A stretch of DNA of 64,000 bases from Hominimerdicola alba 8 (GCF_000178155.2 NZ_ADKM02000075.1:62001-126000), one strand, 5' to 3'. Shown: positions 25,638 to 35,562, counted from the stretch's first letter. Notes: generated by a model from the sequence alone, not told the origin. Numbers and translations: made by a program.

Positions 25638-27929
25638 ATGGCGGAAACAAATCGATCCAATAGTGATGAGGTACCTAAAAAGAGCAAGTACGAAATGGCA
25701 GAGGGCGGGCTGCCCATACCTGCTTATATTGTAAATGCGAGCAAACGGGTATATACCATTGATATGATAATCCAGAAGGTCATCGACAGCGAGAAGCAGT
25801 ATGACCTGTCGAAGATAGTTTCGGCTTATGAATTGGCTGAAAGTTATCATCACGACCAGAAGCGTGAGTCGGGAGAACCGTATATCTCCCACCCGATAGC
25901 GGTAGCCTACATACTGCTCGAACTCGGTATGGACACCGACACAGTCTGTGCGGCGCTGCTGCATGATGTGGTGGAGGATACCGATTGTACGCTGGAACAA
26001 CTCCACAAGAAGTTCGGCATTGATGTGACGATGCTTGTAAACGGCGTCACAAAGCTGGGTGCGGTGGAGATATTTACCAAAGATGAGCAGAAGGCTGAAA
26101 ACATCAGAAAGATACTCCTTGCCATGAGTGAGGATATAAGAGTCATCATAATCAAGCTGGCGGACAGGCTGCATAACATGCGTACGCTGAATTTCTGCCG
26201 AGATGACAAGCGCAGGACAATAGCACGCGAAACTATGAATATATATGCGCCTATCGCTCACCGACTGGGGATAAGGTCGATAAAGGACGAACTGGAAGAC
26301 CTCTCGTTCTTCTATCTTGACCCGTTCGCACACGAAGAGATAGAACAGCAGATGGCTATGCGCCGCGACAGCCGCGAAGCACTTGTTGAGAGCATCAAGG
26401 ACAAGATAGCTGAAAGGCTCGCAAAGGAATTTGACCCTGCACCTAACGTATCGGGGCGTGTTAAGAGCATCTACGGCATATATAAGAAAGTCTACCGCGA
26501 TGGCAAGGATATTGACGAGATATACGACCGTTATGCTGTGAGAGTTATAGTGAATACAGTCAACGAATGCTATAACGTGCTGGGCATAATACACGATATG
26601 TTCAAGCCGATACCCAACCGTTTCAAAGATTATATCTCGACCCCTAAAGCGAATATGTACCAGTCGCTTCACACAACAGTCATCGGCAGAGAAGGCATAC
26701 CGTTTGAGGTGCAGATAAGAACATGGGATATGCACCGCCTTGCAGAATTCGGTATCGCAGCGCACTGGAAGTACAAAGAGGGTGTAAAGAGCAGCGCTAA
26801 GGATGATAAACGCCTTGCGTGGATAAGACAGATAATCGAGAACCAGAAAGAGTCTAATGATGTCGAAGAGATAGTCCGCGCGATAAAGAGTGACCTTTCA
26901 CCTGAGGATGTTTTCGCATTTACACCGAAAGGCGATATGATAACACTGCCTGTCGGGGCAACAGTCATAGATTTCGCTTATGCGATACATACCGAAGTCG
27001 GTCATAGAATGTGCGGCGCAAAAGTCAACAAAAAGATGGTGTCATATGACCATGTGATAAGCACAGGCGAGATAATCGAGATACTCACCTCAAATGTACC
27101 CGGACATGGACCTAACAGGTCGTGGCTCAATATAGCAAAGACCAATGAGGCTAAATCCAAGATACGTTCATGGTTCAAAAAGGAACGCCGCGAAGAGAAT
27201 ATCTTTGAGGGCAGAGCCGCACTTGAAAGAGAATTCAGAAAACATATGATACGTGTTCCTGAGGACGAACTGGAAGAGTTCCTCAGACTGGATATGAAGC
27301 GCCATAATTGTGAAACGCTGGACGATTTCTTTGCTGCCATCGGTTATGGAGGCGTTCAGCTGTCAAAGCTGATGCAGAGGCTGAAAGACTCTTACAACAA
27401 GAAGTACGGCGAAAAAGCGGAAGAGCAGGACGAGCAGTCGCTCATAAAGCCTGTCAAGTCATCATCGGGCGTGGTGGTAGACGGCATCAACGATTGTGTG
27501 ATAAAGTTTGCACAGTGCTGCAATCCGCTGCCAGGTGACGATATAATCGGCTTCATTACAAGAGGTCACGGCGTATCGGTACACAAGAGCGACTGTGCGA
27601 ATTACGTAAATCAGGTCAGCAAGGGCGAAAACCTTGACCGTTGGGTAAAGGTAGTCTGGGAAAAGGGAAGCGGCAAGAGCAGCAACACTTATTTCAAGAC
27701 CACACTGGATATCGTTGCGGTGGACAGGATAGGTCTGCTGGCAGATGTATCATCGGCACTGGCTATGATAAACGTTTTCATATATGAATCGACTTCGCGT
27801 GAACTGAAAAACGGCAACGCACTCATGTCGATAACAGTCAGCATAGCAGGTATGGAACAACTTAAGAATGTGATAAGCAAACTGCAAAAGATAAAGAATG
27901 TCATCTCCGTTGAGAGAAGCGGAAAGTAG
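25638..27929 (+). CDS. rel: Bifunctional (p)ppGpp synthetase/hydrolase Rel
   Basis: 763-residue stringent-response enzyme. N-terminal HD hydrolase domain (SHPIAVAYILLELGMD, LLHDVVEDTD), the synthetase domain (YDRYAVRVIV, RFKDYISTPKANMYQSLHT, EVQIRT), then TGS (FTPKGDMITLPVGATVIDFAY), a helical/zinc-finger region (CCNPLPGDDIIGFITRG) and a C-terminal ACT domain. Both catalytic halves look intact. The order recJ-(apt)-rel is typical of Firmicutes; apt is absent here. ATG 25638 sits 3 bases after the recJ stop, suggesting coupled translation. The N-terminus carries about 30 extra residues before the HD domain. Confidence 0.96.
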   Translation: MAETNRSNSDEVPKKSKYEMAEGGLPIPAYIVNASKRVYTIDMIIQKVIDSEKQYDLSKIVSAYELAESYHHDQKRESGEPYISHPIAVAYILLELGMDTDTVCAALLHDVVEDTDCTLEQLHKKFGIDVTMLVNGVTKLGAVEIFTKDEQKAENIRKILLAMSEDIRVIIIKLADRLHNMRTLNFCRDDKRRTIARETMNIYAPIAHRLGIRSIKDELEDLSFFYLDPFAHEEIEQQMAMRRDSREALVESIKDKIAERLAKEFDPAPNVSGRVKSIYGIYKKVYRDGKDIDEIYDRYAVRVIVNTVNECYNVLGIIHDMFKPIPNRFKDYISTPKANMYQSLHTTVIGREGIPFEVQIRTWDMHRLAEFGIAAHWKYKEGVKSSAKDDKRLAWIRQIIENQKESNDVEEIVRAIKSDLSPEDVFAFTPKGDMITLPVGATVIDFAYAIHTEVGHRMCGAKVNKKMVSYDHVISTGEIIEILTSNVPGHGPNRSWLNIAKTNEAKSKIRSWFKKERREENIFEGRAALEREFRKHMIRVPEDELEEFLRLDMKRHNCETLDDFFAAIGYGGVQLSKLMQRLKDSYNKKYGEKAEEQDEQSLIKPVKSSSGVVVDGINDCVIKFAQCCNPLPGDDIIGFITRGHGVSVHKSDCANYVNQVSKGENLDRWVKVVWEKGSGKSSNTYFKTTLDIVAVDRIGLLADVSSALAMINVFIYESTSRELKNGNALMSITVSIAGMEQLKNVISKLQKIKNVISVERSGK

Positions 27930-27936
27930 GTCAATA

Positions 27937-28581
27937 ATGAGAGTTATCAAGTTAAAACCATTGAGCATCTGCGAAACCAACAGCTACATCGTTATCAGCA
28001 GCAGCGGCAACGCTGTGCTGATAGATGCACCTGCTGAAGCAAATTATATACTTGAAGAACTGGAGTTCTACAAATGCAAACTTAAGAAAATATTTCTCAC
28101 ACACGGGCATTTTGACCACATAGGTGCTGTAGCGGATCTGGTGGAGAAGACAGGCTGTGAAGTCTACATACACCCGCTGGACGAAAAAATGCTGCGAAAC
28201 GGCGACGCTATGCTGGCAGCACATTTCCGTTCAAGAGGATACAAGACCTATAACGGTGATGTGACTCTGTTCACTGAGAACGATATCCTCAGACTTGACG
28301 AGCTGGAATTCGATGTGCTTGAAACACCCGGTCATACACCGGGCTCTGTCTGCTTTATCTGTGGTGAAGTTATGTTTACCGGCGATACACTGTTTTGCAG
28401 GTCGATAGGCAGGACAGATCTTGAAGGCGGCGACCACGAACAGATGAAGAAGTCACTGGCGAAGATAGCCGATCTTGGCGGAAACCTTACTATCTATCCC
28501 GGTCATATGGGCAATACTACACTCGATCAGGAGAGAAGGATGAACCCTTATCTCAGAGAATATTCGGGCGGTGGCTTTTAA
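27937..28581 (+). CDS. MBL-fold metallo-hydrolase (glyoxalase II-like)
   Basis: 214-residue metallo-beta-lactamase-fold protein. Metal motif THGHFDHIG, later His in ETPGHTPGS, Asp in FTGDTLF and His in YPGHMGNTT. These fit the small YcbL/glyoxalase II-like hydrolases that follow rel in Gram-positive genomes; the natural substrate is uncertain. The start MRVIKLKPLSICETNSYIV at 27937 is used because the alternative ATG at 27898 lies inside rel. Its TAA overlaps the ATG of hemZ by one base. Confidence 0.88.
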   Translation: MRVIKLKPLSICETNSYIVISSSGNAVLIDAPAEANYILEELEFYKCKLKKIFLTHGHFDHIGAVADLVEKTGCEVYIHPLDEKMLRNGDAMLAAHFRSRGYKTYNGDVTLFTENDILRLDELEFDVLETPGHTPGSVCFICGEVMFTGDTLFCRSIGRTDLEGGDHEQMKKSLAKIADLGGNLTIYPGHMGNTTLDQERRMNPYLREYSGGGF

Positions 28582-30059
28582 TGACACTTATCCTCAGCGG
28601 CAATGATTATAAGTATGAACTGGAGGGTGTGCTCAAACTTTTTATCCCTGCAACTCAGTTCAGACATATTTCGTCAGACAGGATAGAATGTGCAAATGAC
28701 GAAGACTTTGTATTTGCAAGAGCAAAGCAGACTGAAAAGCACGTTCTGCTGTATATAATATGCAGATACAACGGCGAGGTAGGGCGAAAAGGCTTATTGC
28801 TCGATAAAAAGGGCGGAAACGAAAAATTTGACGAGGAGTTGTGCCTGTCGCGGATACTGTACAAGATACTTTCTGAGATGACAGGTATAGTGCCTAAGTG
28901 GGGCGTGCTAACAGGCATAAGACCTGTAAAGCGGGTCAACACATGGCTGAACGAGGGCTGTGATAAAGAGGAAGTCTATGATCGGCTTCAAAATGAGTAT
29001 CTGTGCAGTAAAGAAAAGTGCGATATAGCCTTTGCTACAGCTATGACGCAGAAGCAGATACTCGATGCACTGGATAAGAAGTCGTTCAGTTTGTATGTTT
29101 CGATACCGTTCTGCCCGACAAGGTGTTCATACTGTTCGTTTATTTCGCAGACACTTGACAGCGGCAGAAAACTGATACCCGAATACATAGACAAGATGTG
29201 CCGCGAGATAAGGCATACCGCGCTTATTACGAAAAGGCTCGGCTTGAAGCTGGAAACTGTGTATTTCGGAGGTGGTACTCCGACATCTATAGAAGCAGAA
29301 CAGCTTGGTGCGTTAATGAAGTGCATCGAGCATTGTTTTGATATGTCGGGCGTGAAAGAGTATACTGTCGAGGCAGGCAGACCTGATACTATTACAGAGG
29401 CAAAGCTGAGAACTATCAAAGAAAATGGCTGTACACGCATCTCTATAAATCCTCAGAGTCTTAACCCCGCTGTCCTTGAAGCTATAGGGCGCTCACATAG
29501 CGTTGAACAGTTCTATAACAGCTTTGAGTTAGCCAGAAAGATCGGTTTTTCTTGTATCAATACTGATGTTATCGCAGGTCTGCCAAACGATACTGTCGAG
29601 AGTTTTGATGATACTATCGACAAGCTGATCGAATTGTCACCTGAGAACTATACTGTCCACACACTTTCGATAAAGCGTGCGGCAGTCTTAAATCATGGCG
29701 ACAAGACGGTACTCAAAAATCCGACTGATGACATGGTCGAGCATGCGACAAACAGACTGTTTGAAAGCGGGTATTTGCCGTATTATCTGTACCGCCAGAA
29801 GAATATGGTGGGAAATCTGGAAAATATAGGCTGGTCGAAGCGCGGCTTTGAGAGTCTGTACAACATCTACATAATGGAAGAAGTGCAGACGATCATTGCA
29901 ATAGGTGCAGGGGCTTCTACCAAGCTGGTCGATCACCCTGACAGACTTGAACGTGTTTTTAACTACAAATTTCCGCTGGAGTACAATAAGCATTTTGATC
30001 TTATGCTGTCGCGAAAGGATGTAATTGAGGAGTTTTATGGAAGATCTCAAAAAGAATGA
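28581..30059 (+). CDS. hemZ: Oxygen-independent coproporphyrinogen III oxidase-like radical SAM enzyme HemZ
   Basis: 492-residue radical SAM protein. The cluster motif CxxxCxxC appears in SIPFCPTRCSYCSF; SAM-binding GGGTPTS and the HemN-like SINPQSLNPAVLEAIGRSHS follow. The N-terminal 150 residues are the HemZ-specific extension. HemZ is named for coproporphyrinogen III oxidation in heme synthesis, but many members lack proof of that activity and no other heme gene is in view. The start overlaps the MBL stop; its end overlaps rlmD by 23 bases. Confidence 0.9.
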   Translation: MTLILSGNDYKYELEGVLKLFIPATQFRHISSDRIECANDEDFVFARAKQTEKHVLLYIICRYNGEVGRKGLLLDKKGGNEKFDEELCLSRILYKILSEMTGIVPKWGVLTGIRPVKRVNTWLNEGCDKEEVYDRLQNEYLCSKEKCDIAFATAMTQKQILDALDKKSFSLYVSIPFCPTRCSYCSFISQTLDSGRKLIPEYIDKMCREIRHTALITKRLGLKLETVYFGGGTPTSIEAEQLGALMKCIEHCFDMSGVKEYTVEAGRPDTITEAKLRTIKENGCTRISINPQSLNPAVLEAIGRSHSVEQFYNSFELARKIGFSCINTDVIAGLPNDTVESFDDTIDKLIELSPENYTVHTLSIKRAAVLNHGDKTVLKNPTDDMVEHATNRLFESGYLPYYLYRQKNMVGNLENIGWSKRGFESLYNIYIMEEVQTIIAIGAGASTKLVDHPDRLERVFNYKFPLEYNKHFDLMLSRKDVIEEFYGRSQKE

Positions 30060-31401
30060 TATAATACCTCTTGAAATAACTGATATTACCAACGAAGGCA
30101 ACGGTGTCGGAAGATACAACGGCATAGCAGTCTTTGTGCCGTCAACAGCGGTCGGTGATGTTATCGAATGCCGTATCGTTAAGGTGAAAAGTTCGTTTTG
30201 CTATGGCAGAGCAGAAAGCTATACAGTAAGATCTGATACTCGCATCGAATCTGACTGCCCTGTCAGCAAACTCTGCGGCGGCTGTTCTTTCAGGCATATC
30301 ATTTATGAAGAGGAATGCCGCATAAAAGATAATTTCATACGTGAGTCCTTTGAGAGGATCGGCAAACTCTCACCCGAATATCTGCCTTTTTCAGGTTGTA
30401 AAGATATTGATCTTTACAGGAATAAGGCGCAATATCCTGTGGCTGAAACAGAGGGTAAAGCTGTCTGCGGTTTCTATGCAAAGCGTTCACACAGGGTAGT
30501 TGAATTTACAAGGTGCAGACTTCAGCCAAAGATCTTTTCTGATATAGTCGATAAGATCATCAGCTATGTCAACACTCGTCATATCCCTGCTTATGATGAA
30601 GTCAGATTGAGCGGACTTTTAAGGCATATCTATTTAAGACGCGGTGCAAATTCAGGCGAGATCATGGTCTGTCTTGTGGTCACAAGCATAAAAAAAGCTG
30701 GTGTGTTTGATGATCTTGTTCCTGCTCTGCTTGATTCATTCAGTGATATAAAAACTGTTCTGCTGAACGAAAATCCCAGAAATACTAACGTTATTCTCGG
30801 TGAGAAAATGAAATATCTTTATGGCGATGGAAGCATCAAGGATACAATGTGCGGTAATACCGTGTCTATATCGCCTTTATCTTTCTATCAGGTCAATACA
30901 CATCAAGCAGAACTGCTTTACGCTATGGCTGCCGAACTTGCAGGATTGTCTGAAAACATGACTTTGCTTGACCTTTATTGCGGAACAGGTACTATCGGCT
31001 TGTCGATGGCGCGGCAAGTAAAAAAACTTATCGGTGTAGAGATAATCCAGCCTGCTATCGACAATGCTGTTGTAAATGCTAAAGCAAATGGGATAGAGAA
31101 CGCTGAGTTCATATGCGGCGATGCAGGTAAGATAGCAAAACTTCTTTATGAACGCGGTGAGCGACCCGATGTTATAATTGCCGACCCCGCCCGTCGCGGC
31201 TGTGACGGGGAATCGCTGGAATATATGGCAAAAATGTCCCCGGACAGGATAGTCATGATATCATGCAATCATACAACCGCCGCCAGAGATTGTGCGATCC
31301 TCGGTGAACTGGGCTACAGCTGCGATAAAGTCATGGGATTTGATCTTTTTCCGAGAACTACGCATGTGGAGTGCGTGGTGTTGATGTCAAAAGAAAAGTA
31401 A
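30037..31401 (+). CDS. rlmD: 23S rRNA (uracil-C5)-methyltransferase RlmD/RumA family
   Basis: 454-residue SAM-dependent RNA methyltransferase. N-terminal TRAM domain (NDIIPLEITDITNEGNGVGRYNG), iron-sulfur cysteines (CPVSKLCGGCSF), SAM site LLDLYCGTGTIGLSMA, then IADPARRGCDGE and catalytic ISCNHTTAARD with the nucleophilic Cys. The family modifies U1939 or related uracils of 23S rRNA or the tRNA T-loop; the exact site is not predicted. The start MEDLKKNDIIPLE at 30037 has GAGGAG. Last gene of the operon. Confidence 0.9.
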   Translation: MEDLKKNDIIPLEITDITNEGNGVGRYNGIAVFVPSTAVGDVIECRIVKVKSSFCYGRAESYTVRSDTRIESDCPVSKLCGGCSFRHIIYEEECRIKDNFIRESFERIGKLSPEYLPFSGCKDIDLYRNKAQYPVAETEGKAVCGFYAKRSHRVVEFTRCRLQPKIFSDIVDKIISYVNTRHIPAYDEVRLSGLLRHIYLRRGANSGEIMVCLVVTSIKKAGVFDDLVPALLDSFSDIKTVLLNENPRNTNVILGEKMKYLYGDGSIKDTMCGNTVSISPLSFYQVNTHQAELLYAMAAELAGLSENMTLLDLYCGTGTIGLSMARQVKKLIGVEIIQPAIDNAVVNAKANGIENAEFICGDAGKIAKLLYERGERPDVIIADPARRGCDGESLEYMAKMSPDRIVMISCNHTTAARDCAILGELGYSCDKVMGFDLFPRTTHVECVVLMSKEK

Positions 31402-31422
31402 ATAGGTAGCCGAGAATGGCTT

Positions 31423-31482
31423 AAAACAAAGGGATTCCGAAAGATGGCTCGATTACGAGCTTCCTGCCGGGATCCCTTTTAG
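31423..31482 (+). terminator. Operon terminator after rlmD
   Basis: Outer arms AAAGGGATTCC / GGGATCCCTTTT enclose a smaller hairpin around GCTCGATTACGAGC. The 3' arm ends in TTTTAGTTG. Confidence 0.6.
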
Positions 31483-31594
31483 TTGTTCTGTAACAACAGT
31501 TCTGACTACTGAAAAACACATAGTCGAGACTATGAAACTACTTTTTTGAGAGTTGAGACAATAGAACTGTTGCATAAAAGTTGTTCATAAAAAG

Positions 31595-31652
31595 TTTTTG
31601 GTATGCGCATACCAAAAAGTATTGACCAAAAAAACAGAAAGTGTGATATACT
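31595..31652 (+). promoter_or_regulatory. Perfect palindrome plus promoter of the decayed element
   Basis: A 24-bp perfect palindrome at 31595-31618 (half-site TTTTTGGTATGC) sits just upstream of TTGACC at 31622-31627 and TATACT at 31647-31652 (19-bp spacer). It looks like an operator for a phage- or element-type repressor controlling the gene at 31694. Confidence 0.6.
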
Positions 31653-31693
31653 ATGCAATAGTTAGATGTATATCTTGCCAAGGGGGTTAAGCC

Positions 31694-31942
31694 ATGAACG
31701 ACAATAACAATAGGATAAATACTATTTACTCTTATTTTAATGCGATAAGAGGAAACAATACCCCTGGTTAATACGAGACAACTCTTGCGGTCCTGAAAAA
31801 GACAATGGATCAGGAGTCTTCTGCAAATAGGGAGTTCGATGATTCTGAATTATATGAACTCATGCGCAATGTTGCAGATGAGTTTGGAGTTCCAAATCCG
31901 TTTACCGATGAAAGTCTTAGAGGGTCACAGATACGAAACTGA
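31694..31942 (+). pseudogene. Broken gene with in-frame stop (unknown function)
   Basis: A strong AGGGGGT ribosome site precedes ATG 31694. The frame reads 25 codons (MNDNNNRINTIYSYFNAIRG...) to a TAA at 31769, then continues open for 56 codons with coding character (YETTLAVLKKTMDQESS... NVADEFGVPNPFTDE) to TGA 31940. The simplest reading is a nonsense mutation (CAA to TAA) in a gene also truncated at its 3' end by fusion to integrase sequence. No family is recognised. A genuine 25-residue peptide is the alternative. Confidence 0.45.
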
Positions 31943-32510
31943 AATCAAGCTCGCAATGCTGTTAGGTTTAAGGCGAGGGGAAGTATTAGGCTTGAAATAT
32001 AGTGATGTGGATTTTGCAAGGCATACAATAGCTATACAAAGACAGGTCAGTACAATTAAGGACGATACCAAAACAGACAATAAAAGTTATTATGGCTTGA
32101 AATGTTTAAAGAGTGAAAGCAGTAACAGAGTTCTTTCAACAAGTCCGGAGATTGAACAGCTTATAAAACGTAAAAAAGCATATAACGATTTACAAGCACA
32201 GAAACTTAGTGAAACATATTCAAGTCTTGATTTGATTTGTTGTGATGAAGTTGGAAACGTACTAAGTCCACAAACACTGTATCATGCTTTTAAGCGTATA
32301 TTAGAGAAATGTGGTTTACCTACAAACACACGGTTTCACGATTTAAGACACAGCTATGCGGTATTGTGCATTGATTTGAATGTACCAATTAAAGTATTAA
32401 GTCTGGAATTAGAACACAGTTCAACAGCTGTAACCGATTCAGTGTATGCTGATAGTACCAGAGCGAAACAGGAATTAGCAGACTTGGTTAGTAATGCGCT
32501 TATCATTTGA
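31908..32510 (+). pseudogene. Tyrosine integrase, C-terminal catalytic half (remnant)
   Basis: About 200 residues matching only the catalytic half of a Tn916/phage-type tyrosine recombinase. Arg in LAMLLGLRRGEVLGL, HxxR in FHDLRHSYA, the LEHSSTAVTDSVYAD segment with the nucleophilic Tyr. The usual L-G-H is L-E-H here. The N-terminal arm-binding and core-binding domains (about 180 residues) are missing and a different broken gene sits in front, so it is a deletion remnant. It ends 248 bp from the 3' end of tRNA-Ser, a classic attachment site, suggesting the old element was integrated there. Confidence 0.75.
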
Positions 32511-32721
32511 TTAGCAATATGACAGGCAATTGATGTTAACTTATTATCAAAAAATTTAAAAATCAAGTGTAAATAAATGGTATGATATATTATCTTGTTC
32601 GCATGGTTCGTTTAGCAAAAAGTCGTTCTTTTAGCAGAATGATTAGCAAATTGATTAGCATAGAAATCTAGTCACTTAGTCGGGTAATATTACGGACACT
32701 TGTAATTGCTTTAAAAACAAC

Positions 32722-32753
32722 AAAAGACCCCGTAAACCAAAGTTTACGAGGTC
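32722..32753 (-). terminator. tRNA-Ser terminator
   Basis: On the minus strand GACCTCGTAAAC / GTTTACGGGGTC with a 4-base loop, followed by TTTTGTTGTTTTT. Confidence 0.85.
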
Positions 32754-32757
32754 ATAT

Positions 32758-32850
32758 TGGCGGAGAAGGAGGGATTCGAACCCTCGATGAGCTATTAACC
32801 CATACACGAGTTCCAGTCGTGCGCCATAAACCGGGCTAGGCGACTTCTCC
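32758..32850 (-). tRNA. tRNA-Ser (anticodon GGA)
   Basis: 93-nt class II tRNA with encoded CCA. Acceptor GGAGAAG / CTTCTCC, anticodon stem CACGA/TCGTG around loop CTGGAAC (anticodon GGA, decoding UCU/UCC), a long variable arm and T-loop GGTTCGAATCC. The 3' end points to the integrase remnant at 31908-32510. Confidence 0.96.
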
Positions 32851-32887
32851 ATTGTTTGATTTTGCGTTGTCTCTCACAACAGTATCT

Positions 32888-32916
32888 ATTATAGCACAGA
32901 TGGTCTGATTTGTCAA
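32888..32916 (-). promoter_or_regulatory. tRNA-Ser promoter
   Basis: On the minus strand a perfect TTGACA (32916-32911), 17-bp spacer and TATAAT (32893-32888). The rest of the gap up to 33130 is AT-rich with no visible gene. Confidence 0.85.
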
Positions 32917-33130
32917 CCCCTTTTTTCAAATTTTTTCGTTTTTTTGCATTATTTTTTTTTGACTCTCTTTGATCAGATAGAAACATAAAAATTGCCTACA
33001 GATAACTTTGCCTATCAAGTATAAAATCATGAATGTATATCAGATGTACACGATCAACAGACAATGTTTTTTACTGCACATTTTATCCGAAAGCGTTTTC
33101 GGAAATTGCGAAAATTAGTTAGTATAACAA

Positions 33131-33159
33131 TTGAATAAATTAACATTTCGTGATATAAT
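33131..33159 (+). promoter_or_regulatory. Promoter of the 98-residue hypothetical gene
   Basis: TTGAAT at 33131-33136 and TATAAT at 33154-33159, 17-bp spacer with an upstream TG. Confidence 0.7.
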
Positions 33160-33189
33160 CATAGCATAAGCAAAAAGGAGGACACAGCC

Positions 33190-33486
33190 ATGAAGTACAA
33201 AGAGAAAAAATATACAGATGTAGCAGAGGTAAACTCAAGCGGTATCGTCTTTATATCAGGTGAAAAACTGGTTTTTTCTGAGTGCGTTGGCGAAAATAAT
33301 ACCTGTGTCGGTGAACGTGATATAGATGCCGAACCTCCGTATTTTGAGTTCTATACATCAGATAAGCCGACAAGGATAGTCTTTGACAGAAAAGGTCTTC
33401 TGAGTGATACGGTCAATCAGCGCGAGTTTGTAAAGATGCAATGTCTTATTGCCGATGCAGGCTTTTCGACCCTAGACCTTAGCTGA
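33190..33486 (+). CDS. Small protein of unknown function
   Basis: 98 residues, strong AAAAGGAGG site and a good promoter, so it is almost certainly expressed. No signal peptide or membrane helix. The sequence is acidic, with alternating polar and hydrophobic stretches that suggest a small beta-rich fold (SSGIVFISGEKLVFSECVGE, PYFEFYTSDKPTRIVFD). No family is recognised. It precedes fbp by 117 bp on the same strand; co-transcription is possible. Confidence 0.65.
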   Translation: MKYKEKKYTDVAEVNSSGIVFISGEKLVFSECVGENNTCVGERDIDAEPPYFEFYTSDKPTRIVFDRKGLLSDTVNQREFVKMQCLIADAGFSTLDLS

Positions 33487-33603
33487 ACGATGAGCTTCGC
33501 ATAAAGCAAAAAAAATTCAGCTTATCGGAACTTGAAATTGACTGTTTATTTATAGAGAGTGGGAATAGGGTAGTATACTTACCTTAGAAAAGAGTGACAT
33601 TTT

Positions 33604-35562
33604 ATGGACAAAAAATACTTACAGCTGTTGGCAAAGGAGTTCCCGAATATAGACAGTGCCGCCAGCGAGATAGTTAATCTGTCAGCGATACGCAGCCTGC
33701 CAAAGGGGACAGAATACTTTTTCAGTGACATGCACGGCGAGTATGAAGCCTTTCTGCATATGCTGAAAAGCGCGTCGGGCATGATAAAGATAAAAATAGA
33801 CCTGACACTCGGCAAGACAGTTTCGTCAGCCGAAAGGGAAGCGCTGGCGGCTTTGATATACTACCCCGATAAAGAGCAGAAACGCTTGAAAAAGGCAGGT
33901 ATACTTGATGATGAGTGGCGCAGACTGACTATCTACAGGCTGATACTGGTGCTGGAAGCTGTATCGGCAAAATATACCCGTTCGCGTGTGCGAAAAAGAA
34001 TTCCGCAGGATATGGTCTATATACTGGATGAACTGCTGAATGTCACCGACGATGTCATCAAAGAGTATTACTACGATGAGATAATCACAACGATACTCGA
34101 TACAGGCATCGCAGACCACTTTATCAACGAACTTTGCAAGGTCATTCAATCGCTGGCAATTGACAGCCTTCACATAATCGGTGATATCTTTGACAGAGGT
34201 CCACGCGCCGATATAATATTGAATGAGTTGATGAAAATGCACGACGTTGACATACAGTGGGGAAATCACGATATCTCCTGGATGGGTGCCGCATCAGGAA
34301 ACAGGGCACTTATAGCCAATGTTATCCGCATCTCGATGCGATACAATAATTTTGATATACTTGAAGACGGATATGGGTTAAACCTGCGTGCGCTTGCGGT
34401 TTTTGCGGGTGAAGTCTACAAAGACGATGATTGTGCGCTGTTCATGCCGCAGACACTTGATGACAACATTTATGACCCTGTAGATACTAAACTCGTTGCC
34501 AAAATGCACAAAGCTATAACCATCATACAGTTAAAACTTGAGAGCCAGCTGATAAAACGCCACCCTGAATGGGAAATGGACGGACGAGATGTATTCGGAA
34601 ATATCGATCCTGTCAACGGTTCAGTTGAACTGAACGGTGTCAGATACGAACTTTTGGATAAGAATTTCCCGACAGTCAGCAGGGAAGACCCTCTTGCGCT
34701 GACCGATGAAGAGAATGAGTTGATGACAGTGCTGACAAATTCCTTCATGCACAGCGAAAAACTTGCTGAACACATGCGTTTTCTCTACTCCAACGGTTCG
34801 ATGTATAAGACAATAAACGGAAATCTGCTCTTTCATGGCTGTATACCGATGGACGAAAACGGCAAACCACTGTCGCTGACTATAGAGGGTGAGCAATATT
34901 CGGGCAAAGCGATGCTCGATAAACTGGACGAGGTGGCTAACAAAGCATACTTTCTTCACCCATGCGATGAAAAAGAAAACTCGGCAGATATGCTTTGGTA
35001 CCTTTGGTGCGGACCTAACTCACCGCTCTACGGAAAGGATAAGATGGCGTTTTTTGAACGCTATTTTATTGAAGACAAATCGACACACACCGAGAATTAC
35101 AACGCCTACTACCATTTTTCCGAGCAGGCAGATGTCTGCCGCTTCATACTTAGAATGTTCGGGCTTGACCCCGACAGAGGGCATATCATCAACGGTCACG
35201 TACCTGTCCGCATAAAAAATGGTGAAAGCCCTGTCAAGGCAGGCGGAAAGCTGTTTGTTATAGACGGAGGTATCTCGAAGGCATATCAGAAAGCAACGGG
35301 TATCGCAGGATATACGCTGATCTACGACAGTCACAGCTTGAATCTCGCACAGCATCAGCCGTTTATTGCAGGTGAAAGTGAGCACACTCCGACTCTCAGC
35401 ATGGTGGAAAGGCTTGAGCGCCGCGCAAATATATCCGATACCGACAAAGGTGCAGAACTGCTTGGTAAGATAGATGACCTCCGTGAACTGCTGAAAGCGT
35501 ACCGCTCAGGCACGATCAAGCAGAAACAGGGACGCAGACCCAACGGCAATTGCATTATATGA
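33604..35562 (+). CDS. fbp: Fructose-1,6-bisphosphatase, class III
   Basis: 652-residue gluconeogenic enzyme that dephosphorylates fructose 1,6-bisphosphate; class III is the Firmicutes type, unrelated to E. coli Fbp. Calcineurin-like metal motifs FFSDMHGEYEAF, IGDIFDRGPRAD and IQWGNHDISWMGAASGN are present, plus the conserved INGHVPVRIKNGESPVKAGGK end region. Full family length. ATG 33604 has only a weak upstream purine site. Allosteric control by phosphoenolpyruvate is known for the family but not visible here. Confidence 0.96.
   Translation: MDKKYLQLLAKEFPNIDSAASEIVNLSAIRSLPKGTEYFFSDMHGEYEAFLHMLKSASGMIKIKIDLTLGKTVSSAEREALAALIYYPDKEQKRLKKAGILDDEWRRLTIYRLILVLEAVSAKYTRSRVRKRIPQDMVYILDELLNVTDDVIKEYYYDEIITTILDTGIADHFINELCKVIQSLAIDSLHIIGDIFDRGPRADIILNELMKMHDVDIQWGNHDISWMGAASGNRALIANVIRISMRYNNFDILEDGYGLNLRALAVFAGEVYKDDDCALFMPQTLDDNIYDPVDTKLVAKMHKAITIIQLKLESQLIKRHPEWEMDGRDVFGNIDPVNGSVELNGVRYELLDKNFPTVSREDPLALTDEENELMTVLTNSFMHSEKLAEHMRFLYSNGSMYKTINGNLLFHGCIPMDENGKPLSLTIEGEQYSGKAMLDKLDEVANKAYFLHPCDEKENSADMLWYLWCGPNSPLYGKDKMAFFERYFIEDKSTHTENYNAYYHFSEQADVCRFILRMFGLDPDRGHIINGHVPVRIKNGESPVKAGGKLFVIDGGISKAYQKATGIAGYTLIYDSHSLNLAQHQPFIAGESEHTPTLSMVERLERRANISDTDKGAELLGKIDDLRELLKAYRSGTIKQKQGRRPNGNCII

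Noticed and set aside
31769-31771. In-frame TAA read as a recoded amino acid
   Set aside because: TAA is not a known selenocysteine or pyrrolysine codon, and the neighbouring integrase is also truncated, so ordinary decay is the simpler reading.
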